A DNA stretch of 47,574 nt, from assembly GCA_002507545.1 (NCBI GenBank), contig DAVR01000036.1, positions 1 to 47,574 on the forward strand. Reading direction: 5' to 3'. Below, piece after piece: positions 1 through 8,264 of the stretch. The position numbers and the translations under genes are program-made. Below the pieces are notes generated by a model. The model saw nothing but the letters and a program-made list of their open reading frames with translations, was not told the DNA's origin and did no database searches. Position 1 is the stretch's first letter, and each line of letters opens with the position of its first letter. The stretch is from Archaeoglobus sp. UBA230 (GTDB taxonomy: Archaea; Halobacteriota; Archaeoglobi; Archaeoglobales; Archaeoglobaceae).

Positions 1-22
1 CAAAAATTTCAGGACTATACAC
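1..22. repeat. Left copy of terminal inverted repeat
   Basis: The first 22 bases are the exact reverse complement of the last 22 bases of the window. After a one-base gap the match continues for seven more bases (ATGGAAA). In the right copy these bases form the leader and first codons of the DUF362 gene. Here they precede a six-codon reading frame (ATG at 23) that ends just before the DUF1464 gene. This looks like a displaced copy of the right-end promoter and start region. Confidence 0.85.
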
Positions 23-44
23 ATGGAAATGAAGGGTAGATAAA

Positions 45-1055
45 ATGATAGCTGCTGGAATTGATCCCGGAACGGGTTCTTATGATGTTGTTGCCATTGA
101 AGGCAGAAAGGTCGTTTTCAGAGAGAGTGTTCCAACGAATGTTATGAGAAGAAGCCCAGAAGAACTCATTTCTGTCATTGAGAGCTCTGAGGCAGAAATT
201 ATTGCCGGTCTCTCAGGCTACGGATTACCAATAAAGAAGTTCTCAGAGCTTGATGATGTTGATATGCTTTTAATGACACTGAACTTTGATGAAGAAAAGT
301 CCATAGGTTTGAGAAATCTTGTAAAAATTGTCAGAGAAAAAGACCTAAACCTCTATACAGTTCCCGCCGTGATCCACCTACCGACAGTACCCGCATGGAG
401 GAAAATGAACAGAATTGACCTTGGAACAGCTGACAAGCTCTGTTCTGCAGTCCTTGCTGTTGCAAAGCTATCGGAGAGGGAAGAGATCACAAAGCTGAAC
501 TTTATTCTGGCAGAAATTGGAGAAGGGTTCAATGCCTTCATAGCTGTCAAAAACGGGAGAATAGTTGACGGAATTGGTGGAACAGCATCATTCCCTGGCT
601 ACTCCTCGATCGGTGCTCTGGACGCAGAGCTTGCTTATCTCATCGGAGAATTCCCAAAATCAATGATTTTCGATGGAGGGGTGAGAAGCTTTGCCAAAGA
701 ATGGAGGCTGAATGATGTTGAGACAATGAATGTCCTCGCAGAGTTCGTGATGAAGGGGCTTAAGGCAATGGAGGTGTCCGTAAACCCCGACTTTTATGTT
801 TTGTCCGGCAGATTTGCTTCAGAGATGGCGAGAAGGATAAGAGGAGAGGGCAAAGAAGTGCAGATACTAAGAGGATTCGGAACAGGAAAGCAATCCGCAC
901 AGGGAGCTGCAATCATCGCTGATGCAATCGGCGGTGGAGAGTTTAAAGAAATTGTGGAGTACATGAGGATTCTCGAAGCCAAAGGAACGGTGCTGGATTA
1001 CATAACCAAAGACATTATGGAGCACGTGAAAAAAGGGATGCAGAGAAGGTATTAG
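45..1055 (+). CDS. DUF1464 family predicted kinase (ASKHA fold)
   Basis: This 336-residue protein resembles the archaeal DUF1464 family (COG2441, annotated as predicted butyrate kinase), part of the acetate-kinase/sugar-kinase/Hsp70 ATPase superfamily. The N-terminal phosphate-1 loop is visible as GIDPGTGS at residues 5-12. A second glycine-rich phosphate loop lies near residues 174-180 (GIGGTAS), and a conserved FDGGVRS segment follows. The substrate is not established for the family, so butyrate kinase should be read only as a label. ATG at 45 follows a weak purine-rich site (GAAGGG, about 30-35). It converges on nnr, with a 4-bp overlap of the two 3' ends. It is probably cytoplasmic, since no signal peptide or membrane segment is visible. 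Confidence 0.8.
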   Translation: MIAAGIDPGTGSYDVVAIEGRKVVFRESVPTNVMRRSPEELISVIESSEAEIIAGLSGYGLPIKKFSELDDVDMLLMTLNFDEEKSIGLRNLVKIVREKDLNLYTVPAVIHLPTVPAWRKMNRIDLGTADKLCSAVLAVAKLSEREEITKLNFILAEIGEGFNAFIAVKNGRIVDGIGGTASFPGYSSIGALDAELAYLIGEFPKSMIFDGGVRSFAKEWRLNDVETMNVLAEFVMKGLKAMEVSVNPDFYVLSGRFASEMARRIRGEGKEVQILRGFGTGKQSAQGAAIIADAIGGGEFKEIVEYMRILEAKGTVLDYITKDIMEHVKKGMQRRY

Positions 1056-2455
1056 AATTCGACGCAGCGCGAAAAAGCTTCGGGCAGAGCTTTTATAAGA
1101 TCAACAGCGGTGTAATTATACCCAAACCTGTCGAAGCATTTATCCCCGGCATAACCATTCACGAAAGCTGCTGCACATGCTGCATGAAAAGCATCGTCGC
1201 TGCAGAGTAGGGCACCACAGACTCCCGCAAGAACATCTCCAGTCCCGCCTACAGTCATCCCGGCGTTTCCTGAATAGTTCACCTTAACCTTCTCTCCATT
1301 CGTGATCAGATCCTCCTTGCCCTTGAGCAGGATAACGCTTTCAATTCTCTCAGCCACTCTCACAACATTATCGGGCTCAGGTTCTCCGAAAACCTTTCTG
1401 AACTCCCCTTTGTGAGGGGTTAGGATGCACTCGCAGGTTTCCGGTATGTCTCTGACAATGCCTTGAGCGTCCAGAACAGCCTTTTTACAGCTTTTCAGCA
1501 TCTCGACCACAAACGCACCAAACTCATCATTGTCGCCAACACCCATCCCGGCAACTACTACGTCGTGCTTTCCGATAAGTTTCTCAACCTCTTTCAGATT
1601 TTTAAGAGTGATCACATCACCCTTTGTCCCTTTCACTATCAGATTGGGGCTGTAGGCTGCAACTATCGGCTTTATGGTTTCGGGCACCACTGTCGTGACG
1701 ATGTCCGCGCCGGAATAGTAAGCAGCAAGACTCGTGAGGGCTGGAGCGCCAGTATAATCCCCGCCCCCAACAACAAGCACTCTGCCATGCTCCCCTTTAT
1801 GCGCATCCTCTCTCCTTCTGTAGCTGCTCTGAACGTCCCCGGGACCGCACAGCCTTTCAAATCTCTCAGGAATTCCGATATCTTTAATGACGATTTCCCC
1901 ACAAACTTCTCTGGCTTTAAGCAAACCGGGCTTTGCTTTGTGAAAAGTTACGGTCATATCCGCTCTAACAGCTTCCGAATACTCTCCAGTGTCTGGATTT
2001 AGACCAGTAGGAACGTCAACTGCAACTGTAAAAGCATCACTGTGATTTATCATCTCGACTGCAGAGGCATATGGCTCTCTTAACTTCCCTCTCACACCCG
2101 TCCCGAGCATTGCGTCAATAATCACATCAGCCACTATCTCGCCCGGTAATCCATCTCTGACGGGAATCTCAGAGGTGCAGCATATCTCGAAATTCCTTCT
2201 TGCTATCTCAGTCTTAGGCTGCCCCATCAGGTAAACCTCAACATGAAAGTTTTTCAGATGTCTTGCAGCTACGAATCCATCTCCACCGTTGTTACCGCTT
2301 CCAGCAAAAATTAACACCTTTCCGCTTTCAAACCTCTTCACAATCTCATCTGCAAGAGCTTTTCCGGCATTCTCCATTAACTGTAACCTGCTCAAACCGT
2401 AATACTCGCAGTTAGTGTCGAGAATCTGCATATCTCTTGATGATATAACTTCCAT
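1052..2455 (-). CDS. nnr: Bifunctional NAD(P)H-hydrate epimerase / ADP-dependent NAD(P)H-hydrate dehydratase
   Basis: This enzyme repairs damaged NAD(P)H. The N-terminal YjeF_N half (about residues 1-205) epimerises the R and S forms of NAD(P)HX. The C-terminal ribokinase-like half (about 215-467) dehydrates S-NAD(P)HX using ADP. Visible motifs are GSGNNGGDGF near residue 53 (epimerase) and VGGTGDVLAG at about 402-411, the signature nucleotide and catalytic loop of the dehydratase. The length of 467 fits the fused archaeal and bacterial enzymes. ATG at 2455 is divergent from glyA and lies about 24 nt from a TATA-like sequence at 2475-2485, so the mRNA is probably leaderless. Heat-driven hydration of NADH makes this repair plausible in a thermophile. 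Confidence 0.95.
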   Translation of the reverse strand: MEVISSRDMQILDTNCEYYGLSRLQLMENAGKALADEIVKRFESGKVLIFAGSGNNGGDGFVAARHLKNFHVEVYLMGQPKTEIARRNFEICCTSEIPVRDGLPGEIVADVIIDAMLGTGVRGKLREPYASAVEMINHSDAFTVAVDVPTGLNPDTGEYSEAVRADMTVTFHKAKPGLLKAREVCGEIVIKDIGIPERFERLCGPGDVQSSYRRREDAHKGEHGRVLVVGGGDYTGAPALTSLAAYYSGADIVTTVVPETIKPIVAAYSPNLIVKGTKGDVITLKNLKEVEKLIGKHDVVVAGMGVGDNDEFGAFVVEMLKSCKKAVLDAQGIVRDIPETCECILTPHKGEFRKVFGEPEPDNVVRVAERIESVILLKGKEDLITNGEKVKVNYSGNAGMTVGGTGDVLAGVCGALLCSDDAFHAACAAAFVNGYAGDKCFDRFGYNYTAVDLIKALPEAFSRCVEF

Positions 2456-2474
2456 GCTGAAGGTTCGCGGAAGC

Positions 2475-2485
2475 CTTAAATATTT
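2475..2485. promoter_or_regulatory. Shared near-palindromic TATA box for nnr and glyA
   Basis: The sequence CTTAAATATTT is nearly symmetrical (core AAATATTT). Its centre is about 25 nt from the glyA ATG at 2504 and about 24 nt from the nnr ATG at 2455. Both distances are typical for archaeal TATA box to transcription start, so one TBP site may drive two divergent leaderless genes. Confidence 0.6.
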
Positions 2486-2503
2486 TTGTCAGTAGCAGAC
2501 CTC

Positions 2504-3769
2504 ATGAATCCCTCAGAAGTCTTCGAGATTATTGAGAAACACACCAAAATGATGGACGATTCAATCCCACTGATTGCAAGCGAGAATCTCACATCTCTTG
2601 CCGTAAGGAGATGTTATGTTTCCGATTTCGGCCACAGGTATGCTGAAGGACGGGTAGGAGAGAGATTCTACGAGGGTTGCAAATACATAGACGAGATAGA
2701 GGAGCTTGCTCTTGACCTCACGAAGAGGATTTTTGAGGCTCAGCATGCGAATGTTCAGCCCATTTCTGGTGTAATTGCAAATATAGCAGCCTTTTTTGCC
2801 ATCACAAATGTTGGAGATACGATTATGAGCATATCTGTTCCGTGCGGAGGACATATAAGTCACGATACTGTCTCTGCTGCCGGACTTAGAGGTTTGAATG
2901 TCACTCACTACCCCTTTGATAATGAAGCTGTGAATATTGATGTTGACGAGACGGCAAAGATTGCGAGAGAGGTAAGACCAAAGCTCTTCGTTCTCGGATC
3001 AAGCCTGATCCTCTTCAGACAGCCCGTGAAAGAGATCAGGGAGATTGCAGACGAGATTGGTGCTTACGTCATGTATGATGCAAGCCATGTTCTTGGACTT
3101 GTAGCCGGTAAAGCCTTCCAGAACCCGCTGAAGGAGGGGGCTGATGTCATGACCGGCAGCACCCATAAAACCTTTTTCGGCCCGCAGAGGGCTATAATAG
3201 TAAGCAAAGAGGAACTGGCAGAGAAAATTGACAGGGCAGTTTTCCCGGGCGTCGTGAGCAACCATCATCTCAACACCCTTGCAGGATACGTTGTCGCTGC
3301 AATGGAAATAATTGAATTCGGGCAGGATTACGCGAAGCAAGTAGTGAGAAATGCCAAAAAGCTCGCTGAAGAGCTTTATAACCTCGGATACAGAGTTCTG
3401 GGCGAGGAACATGGTTTTACGGAGACGCATCAGGTTGCGGTTGATGTGAGTGATTATGGAGGAGGAGAGAAGGTGGCAAAAAAGCTTGAGGAGGTTGGAA
3501 TTATCCTCAACAAGAACCTTCTCCCCTGGGACCCAATTGACAGGTCTGCAAATCCGTCCGGGATAAGGATTGGCGTACAGGAGATAACAAGGCTCGGAAT
3601 GGGAGAGGATGAAATGGGAAGACTTGCAGAACTTATAGACATGACAGTTAGGGAAAGGAAAAGTTTTGATGCGATAAGAAAGGAAGTTAAGGAATTCAGA
3701 AGACCCTTCAGAAGGATAAAGTATTCATTTGATGAACGGGAAGCTTACAGATTTCCTGAGCTGAGATGA
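2504..3769 (+). CDS. glyA: Serine hydroxymethyltransferase
   Basis: This PLP enzyme interconverts serine and glycine with transfer of a one-carbon unit to a pterin carrier, presumably tetrahydromethanopterin in this lineage. The protein is 421 residues from the ATG at 2504. The reading frame is open from a TTG at 2486, but the TATA box at 2475-2485 makes 2504 the likely leaderless start. Recognisable elements are IPLIASEN near the N-terminus, YAEGRVGERFYEGC, and the PLP-lysine motif TGSTHKTFFGPQR with Lys222 as the predicted Schiff-base residue. It is followed 25 bp later by the RNA methyltransferase gene on the same strand. Confidence 0.96.
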   Translation: MNPSEVFEIIEKHTKMMDDSIPLIASENLTSLAVRRCYVSDFGHRYAEGRVGERFYEGCKYIDEIEELALDLTKRIFEAQHANVQPISGVIANIAAFFAITNVGDTIMSISVPCGGHISHDTVSAAGLRGLNVTHYPFDNEAVNIDVDETAKIAREVRPKLFVLGSSLILFRQPVKEIREIADEIGAYVMYDASHVLGLVAGKAFQNPLKEGADVMTGSTHKTFFGPQRAIIVSKEELAEKIDRAVFPGVVSNHHLNTLAGYVVAAMEIIEFGQDYAKQVVRNAKKLAEELYNLGYRVLGEEHGFTETHQVAVDVSDYGGGEKVAKKLEEVGIILNKNLLPWDPIDRSANPSGIRIGVQEITRLGMGEDEMGRLAELIDMTVRERKSFDAIRKEVKEFRRPFRRIKYSFDEREAYRFPELR

Positions 3770-3794
3770 GTTGGGATAAAGGTAAGATTCCGAG

Positions 3795-4748
3795 ATGAAA
3801 GTCTGGATAGACCCAGAGGCAGATATCGAGGAGATAAAGGAGCAGATTAAAGCTATAAACAGAGAGCTTTACGAGCGAATGATAAAGATTGACCCAAGTG
3901 ACGCTTTTTTCAGATACATGGTCAAGCCTCTGAGAAATAGCATCAGGGTAAATACTCTCAAAGGCAAAATCGATCTGGTAAGAGGAAGTCTAGAGGAGAT
4001 TATCATCGGAGAAGTACCGTGGTGCAGGGAGGGATTTTTTGTGAATACAGATGATTTTGGAAAAATACCTGAGCACCAGCTCGGAATAATATTCTCTCAG
4101 GAAGCATCCTCGATGATACCGCCCGTGGTCATGGCACCCGAACCGGGTATGACCGTTCTGGATATTGCCGCTGCACCGGGTGCAAAGACAACTCAAATCG
4201 CCCAGTATATGGAAAATGAAGGATGTATCGTTGCGAACGATGTAAAGCATTCGCGGATTAATATTCTGATCTCCAATCTGCAAAAATGTGGAGTTCTGAT
4301 TGCGAGAGTTACAGAAAAGGATGGACGGTTTTTTGGGCGCTTTAGGGAAAGATTCGATGCCGTGTTAGTAGACGCTCCGTGTAGCAACATGGGGATGATA
4401 AGGAAGAACTACAAAAACATACGCTTATGGAGACTCAGAGACTGTTATGGGCTCTCCAAGCTTCAGAAAAGCCTGTTAATGTCCGCCTACAGTGCTGTTA
4501 AGCGGGGTGGTGTTGTTGTTTACTCGACCTGCACACTTGAGCCGATGGAGAACGAGGAGGTTGTAGATTATCTTCTGAGAAACACAGATGCTGAGATAGA
4601 GAGAATAGACCTACCTGTAAAGAGGACAAAGGCATTTTTGGAGTTCGATGGGAGAGAATACGTCGAAGAGGTGAGTAAATGTCTGAGAATTCACCCTCAG
4701 GACAACGACACGGAAGGATTCTTCGTGGCGAAGCTGAGAAAACCATAA
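3795..4748 (+). CDS. NOL1/NOP2/Sun-family RNA cytosine-C5 methyltransferase
   Basis: This is an S-adenosylmethionine-dependent m5C methyltransferase acting on tRNA or rRNA. At 317 residues it is a catalytic core without an attached PUA domain. Visible motifs are DIAAAPGAKTTQIA (motif I, SAM binding), VLVDAPCSNMG (motif IV, Cys196 in PCS) and YSTCTLEPMENEE (motif VI, Cys246, the predicted nucleophile). The exact RNA target cannot be read from sequence. It lies 25 bp after glyA and its 3' end overlaps the candidate start of the PUA-like protein, which suggests that the two function together. Confidence 0.92.
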   Translation: MKVWIDPEADIEEIKEQIKAINRELYERMIKIDPSDAFFRYMVKPLRNSIRVNTLKGKIDLVRGSLEEIIIGEVPWCREGFFVNTDDFGKIPEHQLGIIFSQEASSMIPPVVMAPEPGMTVLDIAAAPGAKTTQIAQYMENEGCIVANDVKHSRINILISNLQKCGVLIARVTEKDGRFFGRFRERFDAVLVDAPCSNMGMIRKNYKNIRLWRLRDCYGLSKLQKSLLMSAYSAVKRGGVVVYSTCTLEPMENEEVVDYLLRNTDAEIERIDLPVKRTKAFLEFDGREYVEEVSKCLRIHPQDNDTEGFFVAKLRKP

Positions 4749-5140
4749 AAGATTTGATAAAAGAGCAGTTTGGAGTAGACTTGGAGGAGCTCGAACTGAA
4801 ATTTTACATTGGTGGGAAGGGGAGGGTGTATGCATACAGAGAATGTGAATTTGATGACATTGCCAAGCACAAGGGGATTTACTTCGGCACACTGGAAAGG
4901 GATGGATTGAGGCTTTCGATTGAGGGGAGCTTCATAGTTGGAAAGCTGGCGAGAAAGAACGTCATTGAACTCGATGATTTGCTTGCACTTAAATGGCTCT
5001 CAGGAGAGGACATTGAAACAAATGTTTACGGTTACCACATCGTAAAGTGGAAGGGAAAAGATTACTTTCTTGGGTGTGGGAAGGGGAATGGAAGAATCCT
5101 GAGAAACTTCGTTCCCAAAGATAGGAGGATAAATAAGTGA
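4679..5140 (+). CDS. PUA-like RNA-binding partner of NOL1/NOP2/Sun methyltransferase
   Basis: This small basic protein of up to 153 residues resembles the COG3270-type proteins that carry the PUA-like domain found fused to NOL1/NOP2/Fmu methylases in other organisms. The segment from about residue 45 onward (GRVYAYRE, YFGTLERDGLRLSIEGS, RKNVIELDD, GCGKGNGRILRNFVPKDRR) carries the family-like features. The only ATG in frame (4679) would overlap the methyltransferase gene by 70 bp. A TTG at 4754, six bases beyond the upstream stop codon, is an alternative start giving about 128 residues. The first 25 residues look low-quality, so I slightly favour a later start but keep the full frame. Confidence 0.75.
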   Translation: MSENSPSGQRHGRILRGEAEKTIKDLIKEQFGVDLEELELKFYIGGKGRVYAYRECEFDDIAKHKGIYFGTLERDGLRLSIEGSFIVGKLARKNVIELDDLLALKWLSGEDIETNVYGYHIVKWKGKDYFLGCGKGNGRILRNFVPKDRRINK

Positions 5141-5143
5141 AAT

Positions 5144-5153
5144 CTTTTAAAGT
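5144..5153 (+). promoter_or_regulatory. TATA box of mdh
   Basis: CTTTTAAAGT is centred about 24 nt before the mdh ATG at 5172. This is the spacing expected for a leaderless archaeal transcript, and it separates mdh from the upstream RNA-modification genes. Confidence 0.55.
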
Positions 5154-5171
5154 AGACATTGATTTTTTAAT

Positions 5172-6056
5172 ATGAAACTCGGATTTGTTGGTGCTGGAAG
5201 AGTTGGCAGCACATCTGCTTTCACTTGTCTTCTGAACCTCGACGTTGACGAGATTGCACTTGTTGACATTGCAGAAGACCTTGCAGTTGGAGAAGCTATG
5301 GATTTATCCCATGCAGCAGCCGGAATTAACAAGTATCCGAAAATTGTGGGTGGAAGCGACTATTCTTTGCTGAAAGGCAGCGAGATAATTGTTGTAACTG
5401 CTGGACTTGCCAGAAAGCCCGGAATGACGAGACTTGATCTTGCAACGAAAAACGCCGGGATTATAAGAGATGTGGCAAATAAGATTGCGAAAAATGCTCC
5501 GGAGAGCAAGATACTGGTTGTTACAAACCCAATGGATGTGATGACCTATATAATGTGGAAGGAGAGTGGAAAGCCGAGAAACGAGGTCTTTGGGATGGGA
5601 AATCAGCTCGATTCGCAGAGACTGAAGGAAAGACTGTACGCTGCGGGGGCAAGAAACATAAGAAGGGCATGGATTATCGGAGAGCATGGAGACAGCATGT
5701 TTGTTGCCAAGAGCCTCGCAGACTTTGATGGAGAGATTGATTGGGACGCTGTCGAGAAGGACACAAGGTTCGTTGCTGCAGAGGTCATAAAGAGGAAAGG
5801 TGCCACAATTTACGGTCCTGCTGTTGCCATCTACAGAATGGTCAGGGCTGTTGTTGGGGATACAGGAGAAATAATCCCGACAAGTGTTGTTCTGCAGGGT
5901 GAATATGGTATAGAAAATGTAGCCGTTGGAGTTCCAGCAAAGCTCGGTAGAGACGGGGTGGAAGTTGTCAATATGAACTTAACCGAGGAGGAAATTGAGA
6001 AACTGAAAAACTCCGCAAGAATACTGAGGGAAAGATTGAGTGAGCTTGGTTATTGA
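5172..6056 (+). CDS. mdh: Malate dehydrogenase, LDH-like
   Basis: This enzyme performs NAD(P)-dependent interconversion of malate and oxaloacetate in the cytoplasm. The 294-residue sequence closely matches what I remember of the crystallised A. fulgidus enzyme, which is also 294 residues, with scattered substitutions; this is my main clue to the genus. Motifs are GFVGAGRVGS (Rossmann loop, residues 4-13), ARKPGMTR (substrate-binding arginines in the mobile loop), VVTNPMDVMTY and the catalytic IIGEHGDSM with His172. It stands alone with its own TATA box at 5144-5153. Confidence 0.97.
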   Translation: MKLGFVGAGRVGSTSAFTCLLNLDVDEIALVDIAEDLAVGEAMDLSHAAAGINKYPKIVGGSDYSLLKGSEIIVVTAGLARKPGMTRLDLATKNAGIIRDVANKIAKNAPESKILVVTNPMDVMTYIMWKESGKPRNEVFGMGNQLDSQRLKERLYAAGARNIRRAWIIGEHGDSMFVAKSLADFDGEIDWDAVEKDTRFVAAEVIKRKGATIYGPAVAIYRMVRAVVGDTGEIIPTSVVLQGEYGIENVAVGVPAKLGRDGVEVVNMNLTEEEIEKLKNSARILRERLSELGY

Positions 6057-6073
6057 TTCTAAAAACACACCAA

Positions 6074-6085
6074 AATTTATTTAAC
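6074..6085 (+). promoter_or_regulatory. TATA box of the Clp-fold protease gene
   Basis: An AATTTATTTAAC-like box lies about 28 nt before the ATG at 6107. It supports starting the protein at 6107 rather than at the longer reading frame that begins inside mdh. Confidence 0.5.
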
Positions 6086-6106
6086 AATAAAAAAGGCAAA
6101 AAGTCT

Positions 6107-6982
6107 ATGAACGGATACTCCGATCCATTTGGTTTCCTGAGCGGATTGTTCTGGATACTTCTGTTCCTTTATTTGATTTTTGCCCCTCAGATCAGACACC
6201 AGCAGCTTCTGGCAGCGAGAAGAAAAACTATGCAGAGAATCGGAGCCAAGAGAGGTAGTAATGTCATAACGATGATACACAGGCAAGAAAGTATCGGCTT
6301 CCTCGGCATACCCATCTATAGGTTCATTGATATAGACGATTCCGAGAAAGTTTTGAGGGCAATAAGGAGCACACCAGAGGATAAGCCTATTGACCTAATC
6401 GTACACACTCCCGGTGGGCTTGTTTTAGCTGCAACGCAGATAGCCAAGGCTTTGCACGACCATCCAGCAAAGACCACTGTAATTGTGCCACACTACGCCA
6501 TGAGTGGAGGAACATTAATTGCCTTAGCTGCGGATGAGATTCTGATGGACCCTCATGCAGTCCTTGGACCGGTTGACCCCCAGCTCATGAACTATCCAGC
6601 ACCATCAATTCTTAAAGCTGTAGAGAAGAAGGAGGCGAAGGATATTGACGATCAGACCCTCATCATGGCAGATATCGCAGAGAAAGCCATTAAGCAGGTC
6701 AAAGATACAGTTTTCAACCTACTAAAGAACAAAATGGATGAGGAAAAGGCTAAAGAGGTTGCAAACATTCTCACAGAGGGTAGATGGACTCACGATTACC
6801 CGCTCAGTGTTGATGTCCTGAAGGAGCTTGGGTTGAAGGTCTCAACTGATGTGCCCAATGAAGTATACGAGCTTATGGAGTTCTATCCTCAACCGATGAT
6901 GCAGAGACATCCCGGTGTGGAATTTGTACCAGGCCCAACCCCGAAAGGGAGAAACGGCCAAGGTTTTATCAAATTCAGATAA
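6107..6982 (+). CDS. Membrane-anchored SDH-family Clp-fold serine protease
   Basis: This 291-residue protein belongs to the archaeal SDH/DUF114 family (PF01972), distant relatives of ClpP and SppA signal peptide peptidase. One hydrophobic segment (residues about 9-24, rich in FWILLFLYLIF) should anchor it in the membrane. The Clp-fold core follows, with LIVHTPGGLVLAATQ and then PHYAMSGGTLIALAADEI, where Ser133 is the predicted nucleophile. DPHAVLGPVDPQL is the typical downstream strand and loop. The frame is open from 6053, but the TATA box at 6074-6085 favours ATG 6107. It converges with the CDIN1-like gene (8-bp overlap). The likely role is membrane protein quality control, inferred from the family. 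Confidence 0.88.
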   Translation: MNGYSDPFGFLSGLFWILLFLYLIFAPQIRHQQLLAARRKTMQRIGAKRGSNVITMIHRQESIGFLGIPIYRFIDIDDSEKVLRAIRSTPEDKPIDLIVHTPGGLVLAATQIAKALHDHPAKTTVIVPHYAMSGGTLIALAADEILMDPHAVLGPVDPQLMNYPAPSILKAVEKKEAKDIDDQTLIMADIAEKAIKQVKDTVFNLLKNKMDEEKAKEVANILTEGRWTHDYPLSVDVLKELGLKVSTDVPNEVYELMEFYPQPMMQRHPGVEFVPGPTPKGRNGQGFIKFR

Positions 6983-7925
6983 CAACAACGTCAAACCCCA
7001 TATTTTTCAATATTCTGACAACCTCTTTCTTTCTCTCTGTATGAGCCAAAACCCTACCATCCGAGTATGCGTCCACCACTTTTTCAGCCGCCAATACTTC
7101 ATTGTCCTCGCTGACCTCGACAAAAGTAGCATTTAACCTTTCAGCGTAGCTTTCATCCTTTGAATCTGTAACATAGATAAGCATATCCAGCAGGGAATTC
7201 CTGTAACTATTTCTGAGCTCTGAGCCATCACTGACCTCAAAGCCATTAACACAGCCAAGCCAGTAAACCACCAGTCCATTCCCAAACATCTCATAGTATT
7301 TTGAATACTGTTTTTTCCAGTAAAGTTCATGGCTTCTTGGGTCTCCAAATAGTGCTTTGCTCTCTATCCACTTCAACTCTCTACCAAGAAACTCTACGGG
7401 CTCTTCAAAGTAAAAATCAGGTGTTTTGCTGAACTTACCCTTCAAGTCCCTCTCCGTCTTAAACTCAATCCCTGCCTTCTCAAGTTCATGGGCAAGTGCT
7501 TTTTCCCCTAGATTCCCCCTCGCCCTCTGAAGTCTCGCAGCGATAGGTGAGTAAACATAGTCCCTCAGAACGGCCCTTCTAATTTGCTCAGCGAACCTCT
7601 CATCCTCAACTACCTCGTCAGGAGTTCTGAGAGCTTTGTTTATTGACTTAGCTGAGAATCCCATCCCCTTCATCAGCAGCCTTATTTTCATGACAGGAGG
7701 AAGGGTGAGCCATTTCGGAAAGGTTTTGTGCCTCTCCCAATACGTCGTTATCTCGGGAATTCTCTCGGCAAAAGTGTGGTACTTTCTCTTGACGCTGTCA
7801 ACCTTTTTCTGCTGTAGAATGCAGTGCAACGTTCCCCTCGGATAAGAAAACTTTCCAATATCCCTGATTGTTTTCAACTCTCTCCTTACTCTCAAAAATT
7901 CGTTCACTGGAATCCTCATCGGCAT
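6975..7925 (-). CDS. CDIN1/C15orf41-like protein with TPD nuclease-like domain
   Basis: This 316-residue protein resembles the archaeal members of the family of human CDIN1 (C15orf41), which interacts with codanin-1 and has a restriction-endonuclease-like fold. The eponymous Thr-Pro-Asp motif is seen in FSKTPDFYF, followed by the conserved strand [14 protein letters not shown]; the spaced D and E-x-K residues are typical of PD-(D/E)xK nuclease cores. The N-terminal part (about 1-140) is helical and may bind nucleic acid. Biochemical function in archaea is not known to me. It overlaps the stop of the upstream NMD3-like gene by 10 bp, so the two are probably cotranscribed and translationally coupled. 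Confidence 0.8.
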   Translation of the reverse strand: MPMRIPVNEFLRVRRELKTIRDIGKFSYPRGTLHCILQQKKVDSVKRKYHTFAERIPEITTYWERHKTFPKWLTLPPVMKIRLLMKGMGFSAKSINKALRTPDEVVEDERFAEQIRRAVLRDYVYSPIAARLQRARGNLGEKALAHELEKAGIEFKTERDLKGKFSKTPDFYFEEPVEFLGRELKWIESKALFGDPRSHELYWKKQYSKYYEMFGNGLVVYWLGCVNGFEVSDGSELRNSYRNSLLDMLIYVTDSKDESYAERLNATFVEVSEDNEVLAAEKVVDAYSDGRVLAHTERKKEVVRILKNMGFDVVVI

Positions 7926-8188
7926 CCCCTTAATGAATAGACAAATAACACTCTAACTCTGCTCCCTCTAAGTCCTGCATATTTCGTTGACATCTTAATC
8001 TTGAACCTCATAGACTTTCTAAGCTTGGAAATAAACTTTCTCGCCTCATTAACATCCTCAAAATAGATATCCAGACCGTTCTTTGAATCCTCAATTTCAG
8101 CATTCCTCTTTAAAGCCATATTCCTCACAATTTCAATTTTTTCAGATTTTATATCTCTCACCTGTACTATGCAGGGATGATTCACCAC
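7916..8188 (-). CDS. Small NMD3-like protein (middle-domain fragment)
   Basis: This 90-residue basic protein reads from a GTG at 8188, about 25 nt downstream of a TATA-like sequence. Its pattern fits the middle region of archaeal NMD3, the 60S/50S ribosome-export and assembly protein: an N-terminal IVQVRD strand, [16 protein letters not shown] and a C-terminal KYAGLR...[11 protein letters not shown] strand. The zinc-ribbon half of NMD3 is absent, and a stop codon upstream in frame excludes a longer protein here. Either this lineage uses a minimal NMD3 or the gene is a relic kept for another task. The assignment is from pattern only, so function is tentative. Confidence 0.55.
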   Translation of the reverse strand: MVNHPCIVQVRDIKSEKIEIVRNMALKRNAEIEDSKNGLDIYFEDVNEARKFISKLRKSMRFKIKMSTKYAGLRGSRVRVLFVYSLRGCR

Positions 8189-8208
8189 TCTATCTACTGC
8201 GATCTCGC

Positions 8209-8219
8209 GATTTTAAAGT
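8209..8219 (-). promoter_or_regulatory. TATA box of the NMD3-like/CDIN1-like pair
   Basis: On the minus strand AACTTTAAAAT lies about 25 nt before the GTG at 8188. It is distinct from the plus-strand box of the divergent HPS gene at 8231-8241. Confidence 0.5.
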
Positions 8220-8230
8220 TATCTTCTAAA

Positions 8231-8241
8231 AAAGATTAAAT
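8231..8241 (+). promoter_or_regulatory. TATA box of the HPS-RraA gene
   Basis: A GATTAAATTT box sits about 28 nt before the ATG at 8265, as expected for a leaderless transcript. Confidence 0.5.
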
Positions 8242-8264
8242 TTCCCACAAAGCTATAATCCTTC

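Noticed and set aside
1463..2002. 179-residue open frame opposite nnr
   Set aside because: It is antisense to a clearly coding gene, has no recognisable domain and no promoter or ribosome binding site.
7916..8188. Reading the 90-residue protein as the KEOPS subunit Pcc1
   Set aside because: Size is similar, but the strand pattern NGLDIYF then [11 protein letters not shown] fits the NMD3 middle region better and the Pcc1 hallmark residues are not seen.
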